Source: a virus
Virus record (IMG/VR): IMGVR_UViG_3300022208_000029
Coordinates: 1-21,814 of that record
Length of the DNA stretch: 21,814 bases
Strand: one strand, 5' to 3'
The notes under the pieces are model-generated. The model saw nothing but the letters and a program-made list of their open reading frames with translations. It made no database searches and was not told the origin of the DNA. Position numbers and translations under genes: made by a program. This document shows, piece by piece, positions 15,921-21,554 of the stretch; the first letter of the stretch is position 1; the number at the start of each line of letters is the position of its first letter.

Positions 15921-15935
15921 GCGTTTAAGCCACTT
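15921..15935 (-). repeat. 15-base leader motif, copy B
   Basis: Minus-strand AAGTGGCTTAAACGC in the 80-base gap upstream of the 65-residue zinc-finger gene. Thirteen of fifteen bases match each of copies A (21033-21047) and C (19138-19152). All three are on the transcribed strand in gene gaps. Confidence 0.5.
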
Positions 15936-15946
15936 TAAAATTTATA

Positions 15947-16120
15947 TTATTCTCTTATAAATCCAATCGGCAAGTGTTGGAATAATAACCAACTGTACCA
16001 TTTACTATTAGGGCATTGATAATCTATAAGGTGAGACATTATTAGAGGTTTCATCTTAGCACCACAAGTTTCACAATATACATTATCTTCTTTCGTCCCG
16101 ACAATAATTGTTTTAACCAT
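15947..16120 (-). CDS. 57-residue Cys-rich (zinc-ribbon-like) small protein
   Basis: ATG at 16118-16120, TAA at 15947-15949. Product starts MVKTIIVGTKEDNVYCETCG and continues KPLIMSHLIDYQCPNSKWYS. Three bases separate it from the upstream gene stop. CETCG plus YQCPNSKW repeats the plan of the protein at 6745-6915 (CKCGK then YKCPKS). It is probably a small zinc-dependent or nucleic-acid-binding protein; only three Cys are visible plus His in SHLIDY, which may complete a site. No named family. Confidence 0.65.
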   Translation of the reverse strand: MVKTIIVGTKEDNVYCETCGAKMKPLIMSHLIDYQCPNSKWYSWLLFQHLPIGFIRE

Positions 16121-16123
16121 AGT

Positions 16124-16321
16124 TTATAGTTTAAAATTTACCCTCAACTTCTTAATTGACGATGTTTCCGCCCATACAATAACCCCATCTCTAATCTTGA
16201 TAGTAATATCAGCACTGCCCTTGTTCTTAATGGTAGTGTCGATGAGTTCTTTTTGTATTCTGGCTAGTTTTACTAGCTTATCTTGTTCTCCAGTCATTCT
16301 TTGGTTTTCGTTTATAAGCAT
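16124..16321 (-). CDS. DUF2292-like small protein
   Basis: 65 residues. The core IKNKGSADITIKIRDGVIVW followed by AETSSIKKLRVN resembles the short DUF2292 pattern (a helix, then YGSVxIxIxDGKVxxIexxEKxRL), as I recall it. Function in phages is unknown; a DNA-binding or regulatory role has been guessed for that family. The start at 16321 overlaps the large terminase gene by 44 bases; Met9 at 16297 is an alternative that still overlaps by 20. Confidence 0.7.
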   Translation of the reverse strand: MLINENQRMTGEQDKLVKLARIQKELIDTTIKNKGSADITIKIRDGVIVWAETSSIKKLRVNFKL

Positions 16322-17903
16322 TTAAAGCAAACTTTGCGTCAATCGTCCCTCCTACATACACAACTGGCGATTCTTCTATCTCTCTCTTCTCCCCTATTAT
16401 CTTGTTGTCGTTAGAGCCGAACCTGTCTATGCCTATTCTCCAATAGACTGTTGCTAAAGCCCAATGGTCATCACCCGAACGAACCCACACCTTACGCTTA
16501 ATCTCCATAGTTTTTTGGTCGAACTCCTTAATTCTAGTTAAAGCATTCCAATGGAGATAATAATCATACCAGTCATCCTCTTTTCCCTGTATGGGTATCC
16601 TGCCGTCTGTGAACTCATCTACTGTCATCTGGATACATCTGTTCCTATCAGCTGTTACTGCTCCGTCCTCGTCATTCTTTCCCCAACGAATAAGCTCTTT
16701 GGTCTTACGGTCTGTCCCGAACGAACACAAGAATACTCTCCCTGGATACTTCTGTCTTAACGCTCTTGACCCTGTGATGTCTCCTCCTTGGTCAATTATC
16801 ATTATAGCCTTTGGCCATCTCTGCATTAACTGCTCTAGCTCTTGGTATTTGTCTATCTGTGAGTTTAGTTCCCCCTTGCTAAAGTAATCATAGTGGAATA
16901 TCCCCTGCTCACAACCTACCACATAATGGACATTGTTCCCTGTATCTACACCAATAACTATCCTCTCGTTGTCTCCTGGTGTGATTATCTCCTCTCCTGT
17001 ACAGTTCTGCATTAAGTGAGCCTTGGTTAGCTTGTTTCCTCCCCCAACGTATGGCAAGCCTAGAACTTTATTATAGAAATACTCCTCTGATTTATCTCGG
17101 TAGTAGTTGATGATGTCCTTGGCTGAAACCCACGGAGCTATAAACAATGGTATCCAATACCCAGAAAACTCTCTATCTTTGTATCTAGCCACCCAACGCC
17201 CGACTCTTCGGTCTTCGTCTGCTAATACTCCCTTGCAAAACTTACAGACATATTGTTCGGTATCCATATTGAAACTCTTCGGCCATTCCATAAACTGCTC
17301 TTCTTTGCAGTGAGGGCAGATAATAAACCAATGCTTCTGGTCTGATTTAACCCAGTACTTATCCACTCCTGTGCCAACTGATGACGGATGTGAGAAATAA
17401 TGCTCCCATTTTAGTTTAGAATGTTGTAGTCGTGTGGAATACTGCTCTACTACGTCCTGCTTGCAAGCGTCAACCTCGTCATACATATTCCAATCACTCG
17501 TTACCATAATAGCGGCCTTCTCGCTCCAACTTCCTCTATAATGAATGTAGTTAGCCCCTACTTGCTTCTGTGTTACTGAGTCCTTGTCTTTAGTGTATTG
17601 CTGGAAGATTGGGTTTTGAGCGATGATTCTGTTAACCTTTGAGCCAACCATTGAGTTAACGTCTGAATCTGTTGGTAGAATATAAACTGAGTCAATACAT
17701 TTGTTCTTAACCGCCCATAAGCTCTTGATAATCTCACATGTTGTCATTCCTATTTGGGCTGCTTTTAATACTGCTAACTTAGCTGAGAAATCCCTGTAAA
17801 TATCAAACAGAAAGAAATGATTATAGAAGTCTATAGGCGTTCCTTGTTCGTTCTTAATCTCGTGTTTATTTATGAAAGCATGAATGGAAATTTCCTCTAG
17901 CAC
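16278..17903 (-). CDS. terminase large subunit, GpA-type
   Basis: 541 residues. ATPase: Walker A-like KAAQIGMTT 47-55, Walker B MYDEVDA with D142 E143. Zinc pair C196-x2-C199 (CPHC) and C220-x2-C223 (CKFC), typical of the phage-lambda GpA family. Nuclease acids: D320 in IGVDTGNN, D371 in IMIIDQGGD, D478/D479 in SGDDHWALA. It docks on the portal, cuts concatemers and pumps DNA into the head with the small subunit encoded immediately upstream (7-base overlap). Start is GTG at 17901-17903; no better in-frame ATG is nearby. Length suits the family. Confidence 0.93.
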   Translation of the reverse strand: MLEEISIHAFINKHEIKNEQGTPIDFYNHFFLFDIYRDFSAKLAVLKAAQIGMTTCEIIKSLWAVKNKCIDSVYILPTDSDVNSMVGSKVNRIIAQNPIFQQYTKDKDSVTQKQVGANYIHYRGSWSEKAAIMVTSDWNMYDEVDACKQDVVEQYSTRLQHSKLKWEHYFSHPSSVGTGVDKYWVKSDQKHWFIICPHCKEEQFMEWPKSFNMDTEQYVCKFCKGVLADEDRRVGRWVARYKDREFSGYWIPLFIAPWVSAKDIINYYRDKSEEYFYNKVLGLPYVGGGNKLTKAHLMQNCTGEEIITPGDNERIVIGVDTGNNVHYVVGCEQGIFHYDYFSKGELNSQIDKYQELEQLMQRWPKAIMIIDQGGDITGSRALRQKYPGRVFLCSFGTDRKTKELIRWGKNDEDGAVTADRNRCIQMTVDEFTDGRIPIQGKEDDWYDYYLHWNALTRIKEFDQKTMEIKRKVWVRSGDDHWALATVYWRIGIDRFGSNDNKIIGEKREIEESPVVYVGGTIDAKFALNAYKRKPKNDWRTR

Positions 17904-18292
17904 TTCTTTTGTCTTAGCATATTAGCAACCTTCTCTTCATATTCTTCAACTAAGTCTCTTGATTCTTGAGAGTTTTTAATTTCTGTATTCATATTAAGAT
18001 TGACTGTTTGTTTTTTCTCTGGTGCATAATCTCCTTTAACTTTATAAGCTAAATCTAAAGCCTTTATTTGGATTCCTGCATTATCATCTTCTAAAAGTTG
18101 TCTATGTTTTTTTGAAAGTGTATCATCTGAAATAAGCTCATTGAATATTTCTAAGTATCCCTTGCTTTCTGTTAACTCTTTTGGATTTTTAGCTGTATTT
18201 TTACTATAACCTGACTCTCTCATTGCTTTACTGACGTTTCCATGGTTTTCCAGTATCTTTTTTACAGCCTTCCTTTGCTTAATTGTTGCCAT
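17897..18292 (-). CDS. terminase small subunit
   Basis: 131 residues. The N-terminal half is a DNA-binding helix-turn-helix: KQRKAVKKILENHGNVSKAM, RESGYSKNTAKNPKELTES, the Terminase_2-like arrangement. The C-terminal half is coiled-coil and acidic (ESRDLVEEYEEKVANMLRQK), expected to bind the large subunit. It recognises the packaging site. Overlaps of 7 and 14 bases with its neighbours show tight coupling to the large subunit and to the 66-residue protein. Confidence 0.85.
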   Translation of the reverse strand: MATIKQRKAVKKILENHGNVSKAMRESGYSKNTAKNPKELTESKGYLEIFNELISDDTLSKKHRQLLEDDNAGIQIKALDLAYKVKGDYAPEKKQTVNLNMNTEIKNSQESRDLVEEYEEKVANMLRQKKC

Positions 18293-18479
18293 AATACTTT
18301 AAATATAATTTATCTCCTCTTTGAATAAAATCTCTCTTATGTTCCTCTCTGTAAACATTATTATCTATTCTTCCGTTTTTATCTTTTCTTGTAATTAATT
18401 TCTTTTTACACTCTGCACAATACTCTACTATTACCTGGGCGTTGTCTATTAGTGTCTTGTAGTCGTGGAGGTGTTTCAT
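18279..18479 (-). CDS. small protein with CxxC motif
   Basis: 66 residues, MKHLHDYKTLIDNAQVIVEY then CAECKKKLITRKDKNG. C21-x2-C24 is the only Cys pair; with N-terminal His residues it could hold a metal. The C-terminus is basic and ends YLKYYGNN. It overlaps the co-chaperonin gene by ATGA (18476-18479) and the terminase small subunit by 14 bases. No family is recognised; it may be an adaptor or regulator. Confidence 0.7.
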   Translation of the reverse strand: MKHLHDYKTLIDNAQVIVEYCAECKKKLITRKDKNGRIDNNVYREEHKRDFIQRGDKLYLKYYGNN

Positions 18480-18730
18480 TCTACCGTGCTTAAAACTCCT
18501 TTTTCTTCTAAAAATACATATTCTTTGTCTCCAATAGTCACTATGTCAGTAGCCCACGCCTTAAATAAAACTGTGTCGCCTGTGTGTATGTTTTTAACCT
18601 CTGGCCCAATCTCTAAAACCTCTGCTTGTTCTAATATAATATCTGGGTTAGTGATAACTAAACCGCTTGCTGATTCGTTTTGTTTCTTTATCTCAATTAG
18701 TAATAAGTCTCTTTGTGGTTTAATCTCCAT
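18476..18730 (-). CDS. groES: GroES-type co-chaperonin
   Basis: 84 residues, slightly shorter than cellular GroES (about 95-97). The fold markers are in order: IKPQRDLLLIEI (first strand), a mobile loop about 17-28 (QNESASGLVITN, comparable to EEKTAGGIVL), AEVLEIGPEV, HTGDTVLFKAWAT, IGDKEYVFLEEKGVLSTVE. The hydrophobic LVI edge of the loop would dock on GroEL. Phages such as T4 (gp31) replace host GroES; here the phage also has its own GroEL 2.8 kb downstream in the same orientation. Start overlaps the preceding gene by 11 bases. Confidence 0.9.
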   Translation of the reverse strand: MEIKPQRDLLLIEIKKQNESASGLVITNPDIILEQAEVLEIGPEVKNIHTGDTVLFKAWATDIVTIGDKEYVFLEEKGVLSTVE

Positions 18731-18938
18731 AAATGTCGTCGAGTGGCGTGTCTTTGCCTTTAGCCTCGTTTTGTTTAATTATTATATCTGCTTTTGTTTC
18801 TGGTTTTGGATTTAAAATGGCTGATGTTTGTTTTATTTTTCTTCTTAGCTTTTCTGGTTTTAGTTCTAGCCTCATATATATTTGAGTGACTACTATTAAA
18901 ATTGCAAACAAAAAACCGATGATTATTCCTTGTATCAT
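18720..18938 (-). CDS. small membrane protein
   Basis: 72 residues with one N-terminal membrane helix (residues 3-22, QGIIIGFLFAILIVVTQIYM) and a charged tail (LRRKIKQTSAILNPKPETKA). The ATG overlaps the TGA of the 57-residue gene upstream (18935-18938). It might be a holin-like, regulator-of-lysis or membrane-anchoring protein, but no lysis gene lies nearby and I do not assign it. The likely orientation is N-out or short N-terminus with the tail in the cytoplasm. Confidence 0.75.
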   Translation of the reverse strand: MIQGIIIGFLFAILIVVTQIYMRLELKPEKLRRKIKQTSAILNPKPETKADIIIKQNEAKGKDTPLDDIYGD

Positions 18939-19108
18939 TCGGCTGTCATTATTCTTAATGTATATCCTTCGTCTCCTGTTAAATCTTCTTTTATTTCAAT
19001 TTTCTTTCCAACTTCTTCCGATAAAATATCTGCTATTTCGTTTAGTTCTTTTTCTTCATACTGTTCGTCATAACTTCTGTAAATTGAAAATGTTTTTTGT
19101 GTTTCCAT
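18935..19108 (-). CDS. 57-residue acidic hypothetical protein
   Basis: ATG at 19106-19108, TGA at 18935-18937. The product starts METQKTFSIYRSYDEQYEEK and ends GYTLRIMTAE. It is acidic with an alternating pattern ELNEIADILSEEVGKKIEIK, consistent with a small alpha/beta fold. No family recognised. Its ATGA overlap with the membrane-protein gene supports a real, coupled gene. The leader (19109-19226) contains one copy of the 15-base motif and a GTAAG/CTTAC hairpin. Confidence 0.65.
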   Translation of the reverse strand: METQKTFSIYRSYDEQYEEKELNEIADILSEEVGKKIEIKEDLTGDEGYTLRIMTAE

Positions 19109-19226
19109 ATTATTAGCTAAAGTTTTATATTATCTCTGCTTTTGAGCCACTTGTAAGCTACGAACTTACTTTTAATCTAGCACCAACTAAATTAAAACCT
19201 CAAAGGAGTGACGAGTTCTTTAAGTC
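19109..19226 (-). promoter_or_regulatory. 118-base noncoding gap with leader elements
   Basis: No open frame. It holds GTAAG/CTTAC (hairpin at forward 19154-19170), a poorly conserved promoter possibility (TTACAA, 18, TAATAT on the minus strand) and the 15-base motif copy C. I see no U-run terminator. Confidence 0.35.
19138..19152 (-). repeat. 15-base leader motif, copy C
   Basis: Minus-strand AAGTGGCTCAAAAGC, about 30 bases upstream of the 57-residue gene start. Matches copy B at 13 of 15 positions. Confidence 0.5.
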
Positions 19227-19586
19227 TTATCTACTCTCTAAACTTTTTGGTATAAAACTGTCTTCTCTTGTTTTATCGCCTAAATTTATTCTAACTTTAT
19301 ATCCTAGTTTTTTCATTAAATGTATAAATTCTTCCGATACTCCGATGTAAGAATGCCCTGGTATATCTCCTTTGTGATTTCCGCAACAGCAACCAGTAGT
19401 TATAATTCCTTTATCCCAGAGATATAATAGTTCATCAGTTAGACATTTATCAAATCCGATTAGCTTACGAGATGATTCCCAAGGTGGTTTAGCACAAACT
19501 TGACATTGGTATTCTTGAACTTTAGATTTTCTACAAGGATATTTCATAAGCTTATAGCAGTCATCGACCAATCGGGTCGACACCAC
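19227..19586 (-). CDS. Cys-rich hypothetical phage protein
   Basis: 119 residues. A Cys-rich N-terminal region (YPCRKSKVQEYQCQVCAKPPWE) precedes KCLTDELLYLWDKGIITTGC and CCGNHKGDIPGHSYIGV, ending in SEEFIHLMKKLGYK. The GIxTTGCCCGH-like motif with a following YIGV is a recurring signature of uncharacterised phage proteins. Metal binding is likely from at least six Cys and two His. The start is GTG at 19584-19586; ATG at 19545-19547 (MKYPCRKS) is a credible alternative. It lies 9 bases after the deoxyribosyltransferase-like gene. Confidence 0.7.
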   Translation of the reverse strand: MVSTRLVDDCYKLMKYPCRKSKVQEYQCQVCAKPPWESSRKLIGFDKCLTDELLYLWDKGIITTGCCCGNHKGDIPGHSYIGVSEEFIHLMKKLGYKVRINLGDKTREDSFIPKSLESR

Positions 19587-19595
19587 CGTTATATA

Positions 19596-20042
19596 CTATC
19601 TAATAATTCTTTGCAAGGCTTCTTCAATAGTATCTGCTTGTTCAACCTTATATCTCTCACAAGTTATATCAACATTTCCTTTCCGATAAAATCCTTCAGG
19701 GCAAACAACAATCATCTTCCCAGTTCCAGCAAATAAACCTAACTCTAATAATGAAATTGTGGCTTTAGTGTTTGGGTCAAAATACATTAAAATCTTATCA
19801 CACCCTTCTTGAGCTTCTAATTCCCACTCAACCTGCTCTCTAAATTGTTTATTGTCTTTAGTTTGTTTCCAAGATGTATCCCAGTCGTCTCTCCTGGGGT
19901 TTAATATAGTCCAGTCTGTGTCTTTTAAAAGTCTTTCCACCTTCTCTTGCCAGTTTTCAGCCTTCCCCATTTCTATTGAGCCAGCTAAAAAAATACTTCT
20001 GCTATCTAAAATAAATTTACTTGGTGGTTTTATTATTTTCAT
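19596..20042 (-). CDS. nucleoside 2-deoxyribosyltransferase-like enzyme
   Basis: 148 residues matching the family I know as Nuc_deoxyri_tr2 (PF15891). In order: FLAGSIEMGKAENWQ 18-32, NPRRDDWDTSW 48-58, QVEWELEAQE 70-79, MYFDPNTKATISLLELGLF 86-104 with E100 as likely nucleophile, PEGFYRKGNVDI 115-126. It should exchange or hydrolyse the N-glycosidic bond of deoxyribonucleosides or their phosphates, altering nucleotide pools or salvaging host bases. It is the first conventional enzyme after the structured leader. The leader just before ATG is A-rich without SD. Confidence 0.88.
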   Translation of the reverse strand: MKIIKPPSKFILDSRSIFLAGSIEMGKAENWQEKVERLLKDTDWTILNPRRDDWDTSWKQTKDNKQFREQVEWELEAQEGCDKILMYFDPNTKATISLLELGLFAGTGKMIVVCPEGFYRKGNVDITCERYKVEQADTIEEALQRIIR

Positions 20043-20193
20043 GATTTTTTTTAAGTTTCTCGGGACTTTTGAGCAATTAGAGACACCTGTAAATTGAATT
20101 TTGCATTTTTGTACTAATTTTGTGGATTTTTCTTCAGGTTTTTGGTGTTTCTCGGTATATTTTGGAGTTTCTTTGAGAAAAAAGCGGTCATAT

Positions 20194-20250
20194 ATTTTAA
20201 AGTTGTTTCCCTGATATTGAGGCTCACCGATTACAATATCACTTTAAAAT
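20194..20250 (-). ncRNA. long composite hairpin, domain III
   Basis: ATTTTAAAGT (forward 20194-20203) pairs with ACTTTAAAAT (20241-20250), ten pairs. Immediately inside, GATATTG (20213-20219) pairs with CAATATC (20234-20240), seven pairs. A one-sided bulge of nine bases separates the helices. No gene lies here, about 150 bases upstream of the deoxyribosyltransferase-like gene. Confidence 0.6.
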
Positions 20251-20516
20251 TCATTTTACTTCGCATTTAGAACGAAGGGTTTGAAGATTTGACGGGTGGT
20301 TACGGTCTAGCGAATACCCACAAAACTTTCTGTTATGAACCATAAGACTTAATCCGTTGCTGTATCGAAGTTACAACGTAGCTTATGTAGCTGGTATAGA
20401 TATACTTTAGTGTCCTGCCCGCTCGATACCACACTATCTAAAATGTGGTCACTGCTTACACAGTACAAGCAAGACACTAAAAAATATCTACAACCTATTA
20501 TGTTTGAATCAATGAA
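20251..20516 (-). ncRNA. structured noncoding segment with 20-bp helix
   Basis: Continuation of the leftward leader. A 13-bp helix (20406-20418 with 20469-20481, one G-U) is extended by seven more pairs TAGATAT/ATATCTA (20397-20403 with 20484-20490) across a small internal loop. Inside is hairpin ACCACA/TGTGGT (20428-20433, 20444-20449). Smaller hairpins: CGTTG/CAACG (20355-20359, 20374-20378), TTATG/CATAA (20333-20337, 20341-20345), CTTCG/CGAAG (20259-20263, 20273-20277). No gene over 20 residues in either strand. It may be one molecule with the 20677-21067 domain. Confidence 0.55.
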
Positions 20517-20666
20517 CTACCGCAACATACTTGAAATAAACATTATCGAAAAAAATGAATAAAAAACTAAAAGAAATAGAAACAATTTTAATTTAGTTAT
20601 CTCGGATGCTTGTTTATAAATAACAAACGATTTATCTTCGGTTGTTAATTTTTCTAAGTCTTCCAT
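20517..20666 (-). CDS. 49-residue small membrane protein
   Basis: ATG at 20664-20666, TAG at 20517-20519. A charged N-terminal half (MEDLEKLTTEDKSFVIYKQA) is followed by a long hydrophobic helix (KLFLFLLVFYSFFSIMFISS) and a short basic end MLR. The composition is protein-like, unlike the neighbouring noncoding sequence. The leader GTAAATAAACATAAGACT is A-rich, as for other genes here. It sits between two structured RNA regions, so its translation may be controlled by the RNA fold: the long-range helix 20677-20689/20843-20855 ends ten bases upstream of its start. Role unknown. Confidence 0.6.
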   Translation of the reverse strand: MEDLEKLTTEDKSFVIYKQASEITKLKLFLFLLVFYSFFSIMFISSMLR

Positions 20667-20676
20667 AGTCTTATGT

Positions 20677-21067
20677 TTATTTACTAACAGCTACAAATAA
20701 AGTTTTTAGGTGCTTGACGGATTAGCGCCGAACTCCAGAAATCACTCTGGCAACCTACAGGCCTTCCACTTTCGGTCTTTATTGAGTGGAGATTAAACCA
20801 CTCTCAACCTCTGATTACGGAGAGATAACCGTTACTTGTATGTGTTAGTAAATAATATCTATGCTCTCAACCCATTAACCGATAGAGTTAACAGTTAAGA
20901 GCAAAATAATAATTTCCAATCTCGACAGATTGAAAGCATAGATATTAAAGAGCCAAAATCCACATATCTCTATCTTTCTCTGTTTCTGTGAACACCCGCT
21001 CGGTGTTTGGTGAATGGGGTCGGAGCTCGAAAGCGTTTAGGCAACTTTTGGAGAACTTCTTAGTTCT
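20677..21067 (-). ncRNA. candidate large ornate phage RNA, 5' domains
   Basis: No gene, but a strong promoter at 21073-21100 and many helices. 5' hairpin AGAACT/AGTTCT (21052-21067); long-range CCAAAA/TTTTGG (20953-20958, 21046-21051); hairpin AACACC/GGTGTT (20991-21007) whose loop GAGCG could contact CGCTT upstream. Junction: 13-bp stem 20853-20865/20935-20947, arm CAATCT/AGATTG (20917-20932), arm of nine pairs 20863-20871/20894-20902. A second domain closed by 13 bp (20677-20689/20843-20855) holds GAGTGG/CCACTC, CCAGA/TCTGG and crossing helices (20707-20713/20750-20757 and 20728-20732/20771-20775). The class is not identified; phage GOLLD and ROOL RNAs are comparable in size and setting. 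Confidence 0.65.
21033..21047 (-). repeat. 15-base leader motif, copy A
   Basis: Minus-strand AAGTTGCCTAAACGC in the leader just after the first hairpin of the leftward transcript. Copies B (15921-15935) and C (19138-19152) share 13 and 11 positions. Confidence 0.5.
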
Positions 21068-21072
21068 AACTA

Positions 21073-21100
21073 ATTATACCATACCATATAGAATTGTCAA
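21073..21100 (-). promoter_or_regulatory. sigma-70-type promoter, leftward
   Basis: TTGACA (revcomp of 21095-21100), 16-base spacer, TATAAT (revcomp of 21073-21078), start near 21066. The first bases form a 6-bp hairpin. It would drive the structured RNA and perhaps the genes beyond. Confidence 0.8.
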
Positions 21101-21161
21101 TAAATTATTGGCTTATCTTAGCTAATGTTTAAAGAAATTAAATACTTATTGCAATTTACTA

Positions 21162-21189
21162 TTGACAAATTTTAAATATCTGCTAGAAT
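21162..21189 (+). promoter_or_regulatory. sigma-70-type promoter, rightward
   Basis: TTGACA 21162-21167, 16-base spacer, TAGAAT 21184-21189, start near 21196. It diverges from the leftward promoter about 60 bases away and drives the HTH gene and tRNA-like RNA. Confidence 0.75.
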
Positions 21190-21200
21190 TAGTATATCAA

Positions 21201-21248
21201 GTTAGGGAAGCGAGAAAGTTGCGTTATACGAACTTCCGCTTATCTAAC
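21201..21248 (+). promoter_or_regulatory. 5' UTR stem-loop of the HTH transcript
   Basis: Three stacked 5-bp helices: GTTAG/CTAAC (21201-21205, 21244-21248), AAGCG/CGCTT (21208-21212, 21237-21241) and AAGTT/AACTT (21216-21220, 21231-21235), with a loop at 21221-21230. It begins a few bases after the predicted start point and ends 23 bases before the HTH ATG. It may protect the 5' end, bind the HTH protein or hold back translation. Confidence 0.6.
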
Positions 21249-21271
21249 AAAGTAAGAATTAAAACAAAACA

Positions 21272-21454
21272 ATGACACAAAAGGACAAACTCCTACAACT
21301 GTTACAAAAAGGCTCTTGGGTAACAGTTCAACAAATGCAGACAATAGCTTGGAGGTACGGGGCAAGACTACACGATTTAAGAGTTGAAGGTTATGAGTTC
21401 GAGAAAAGAAAGCAAAAGAACTCAAGACTAGAAGAGTGGAGATTAATAAAGTAA
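21272..21454 (+). CDS. helix-turn-helix DNA-binding protein
   Basis: 60 residues, MTQKDKLLQLLQKGSWVTVQ, then QMQTIAWRYGARLHDLRVEG and YEFEKRKQKNSRLEEWRLIK. This is the phage HTH pattern I know as HTH_39: a winged-helix-like unit where 'ARLHDLR-x-x-G-Y' is the recognition helix and wing. In cells such small proteins repress early promoters; the divergent promoters 100 bases upstream are the obvious targets. It is the only gene of normal size on the plus strand. The A-rich leader AGAATTAAAACAAAACA lacks an SD. Confidence 0.85.
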   Translation: MTQKDKLLQLLQKGSWVTVQQMQTIAWRYGARLHDLRVEGYEFEKRKQKNSRLEEWRLIK

Positions 21455-21463
21455 CGCACCACA

Positions 21464-21529
21464 ATGACAACCATAATAACAGTAGCAATAATATTTTTAT
21501 TCGGGTTGTTCACAGTTTTGACAGCTTAG
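21464..21529 (+). CDS. candidate 21-residue hydrophobic micro-ORF
   Basis: ATG 21464-21466, TAG 21527-21529. Product MTTIITVAIIFLFGLFTVLTA, almost all hydrophobic, one membrane helix with no charged residue. It begins 10 bases after the HTH stop. It may be a membrane peptide of toxin-like or small phage type, or simply a chance AT-rich frame. No RBS distinguishes it; the leader CACCACA is A-rich only in part. Confidence 0.3.
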   Translation: MTTIITVAIIFLFGLFTVLTA

Positions 21530-21554
21530 TACATTAAAAACTAATTACTTAAAT

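Noticed and set aside
18720-18938. Holin
   Set aside because: One membrane helix and small size fit, but there is no endolysin or lysis gene nearby and no family match.
20499-20561. Rightward 20-residue frame MFESMNYRNILEINII...
   Set aside because: Antisense to the small membrane gene, no promoter or leader; likely chance.
20043-21060. CRISPR array or tandem repeats in the noncoding block
   Set aside because: The repeats seen are inverted, not regularly spaced direct repeats; no leader or cas genes.
21240-21488. Leftward 82-residue Leu/Val/Phe-rich frame
   Set aside because: Opposite the HTH gene and its leader hairpin; no support beyond length.
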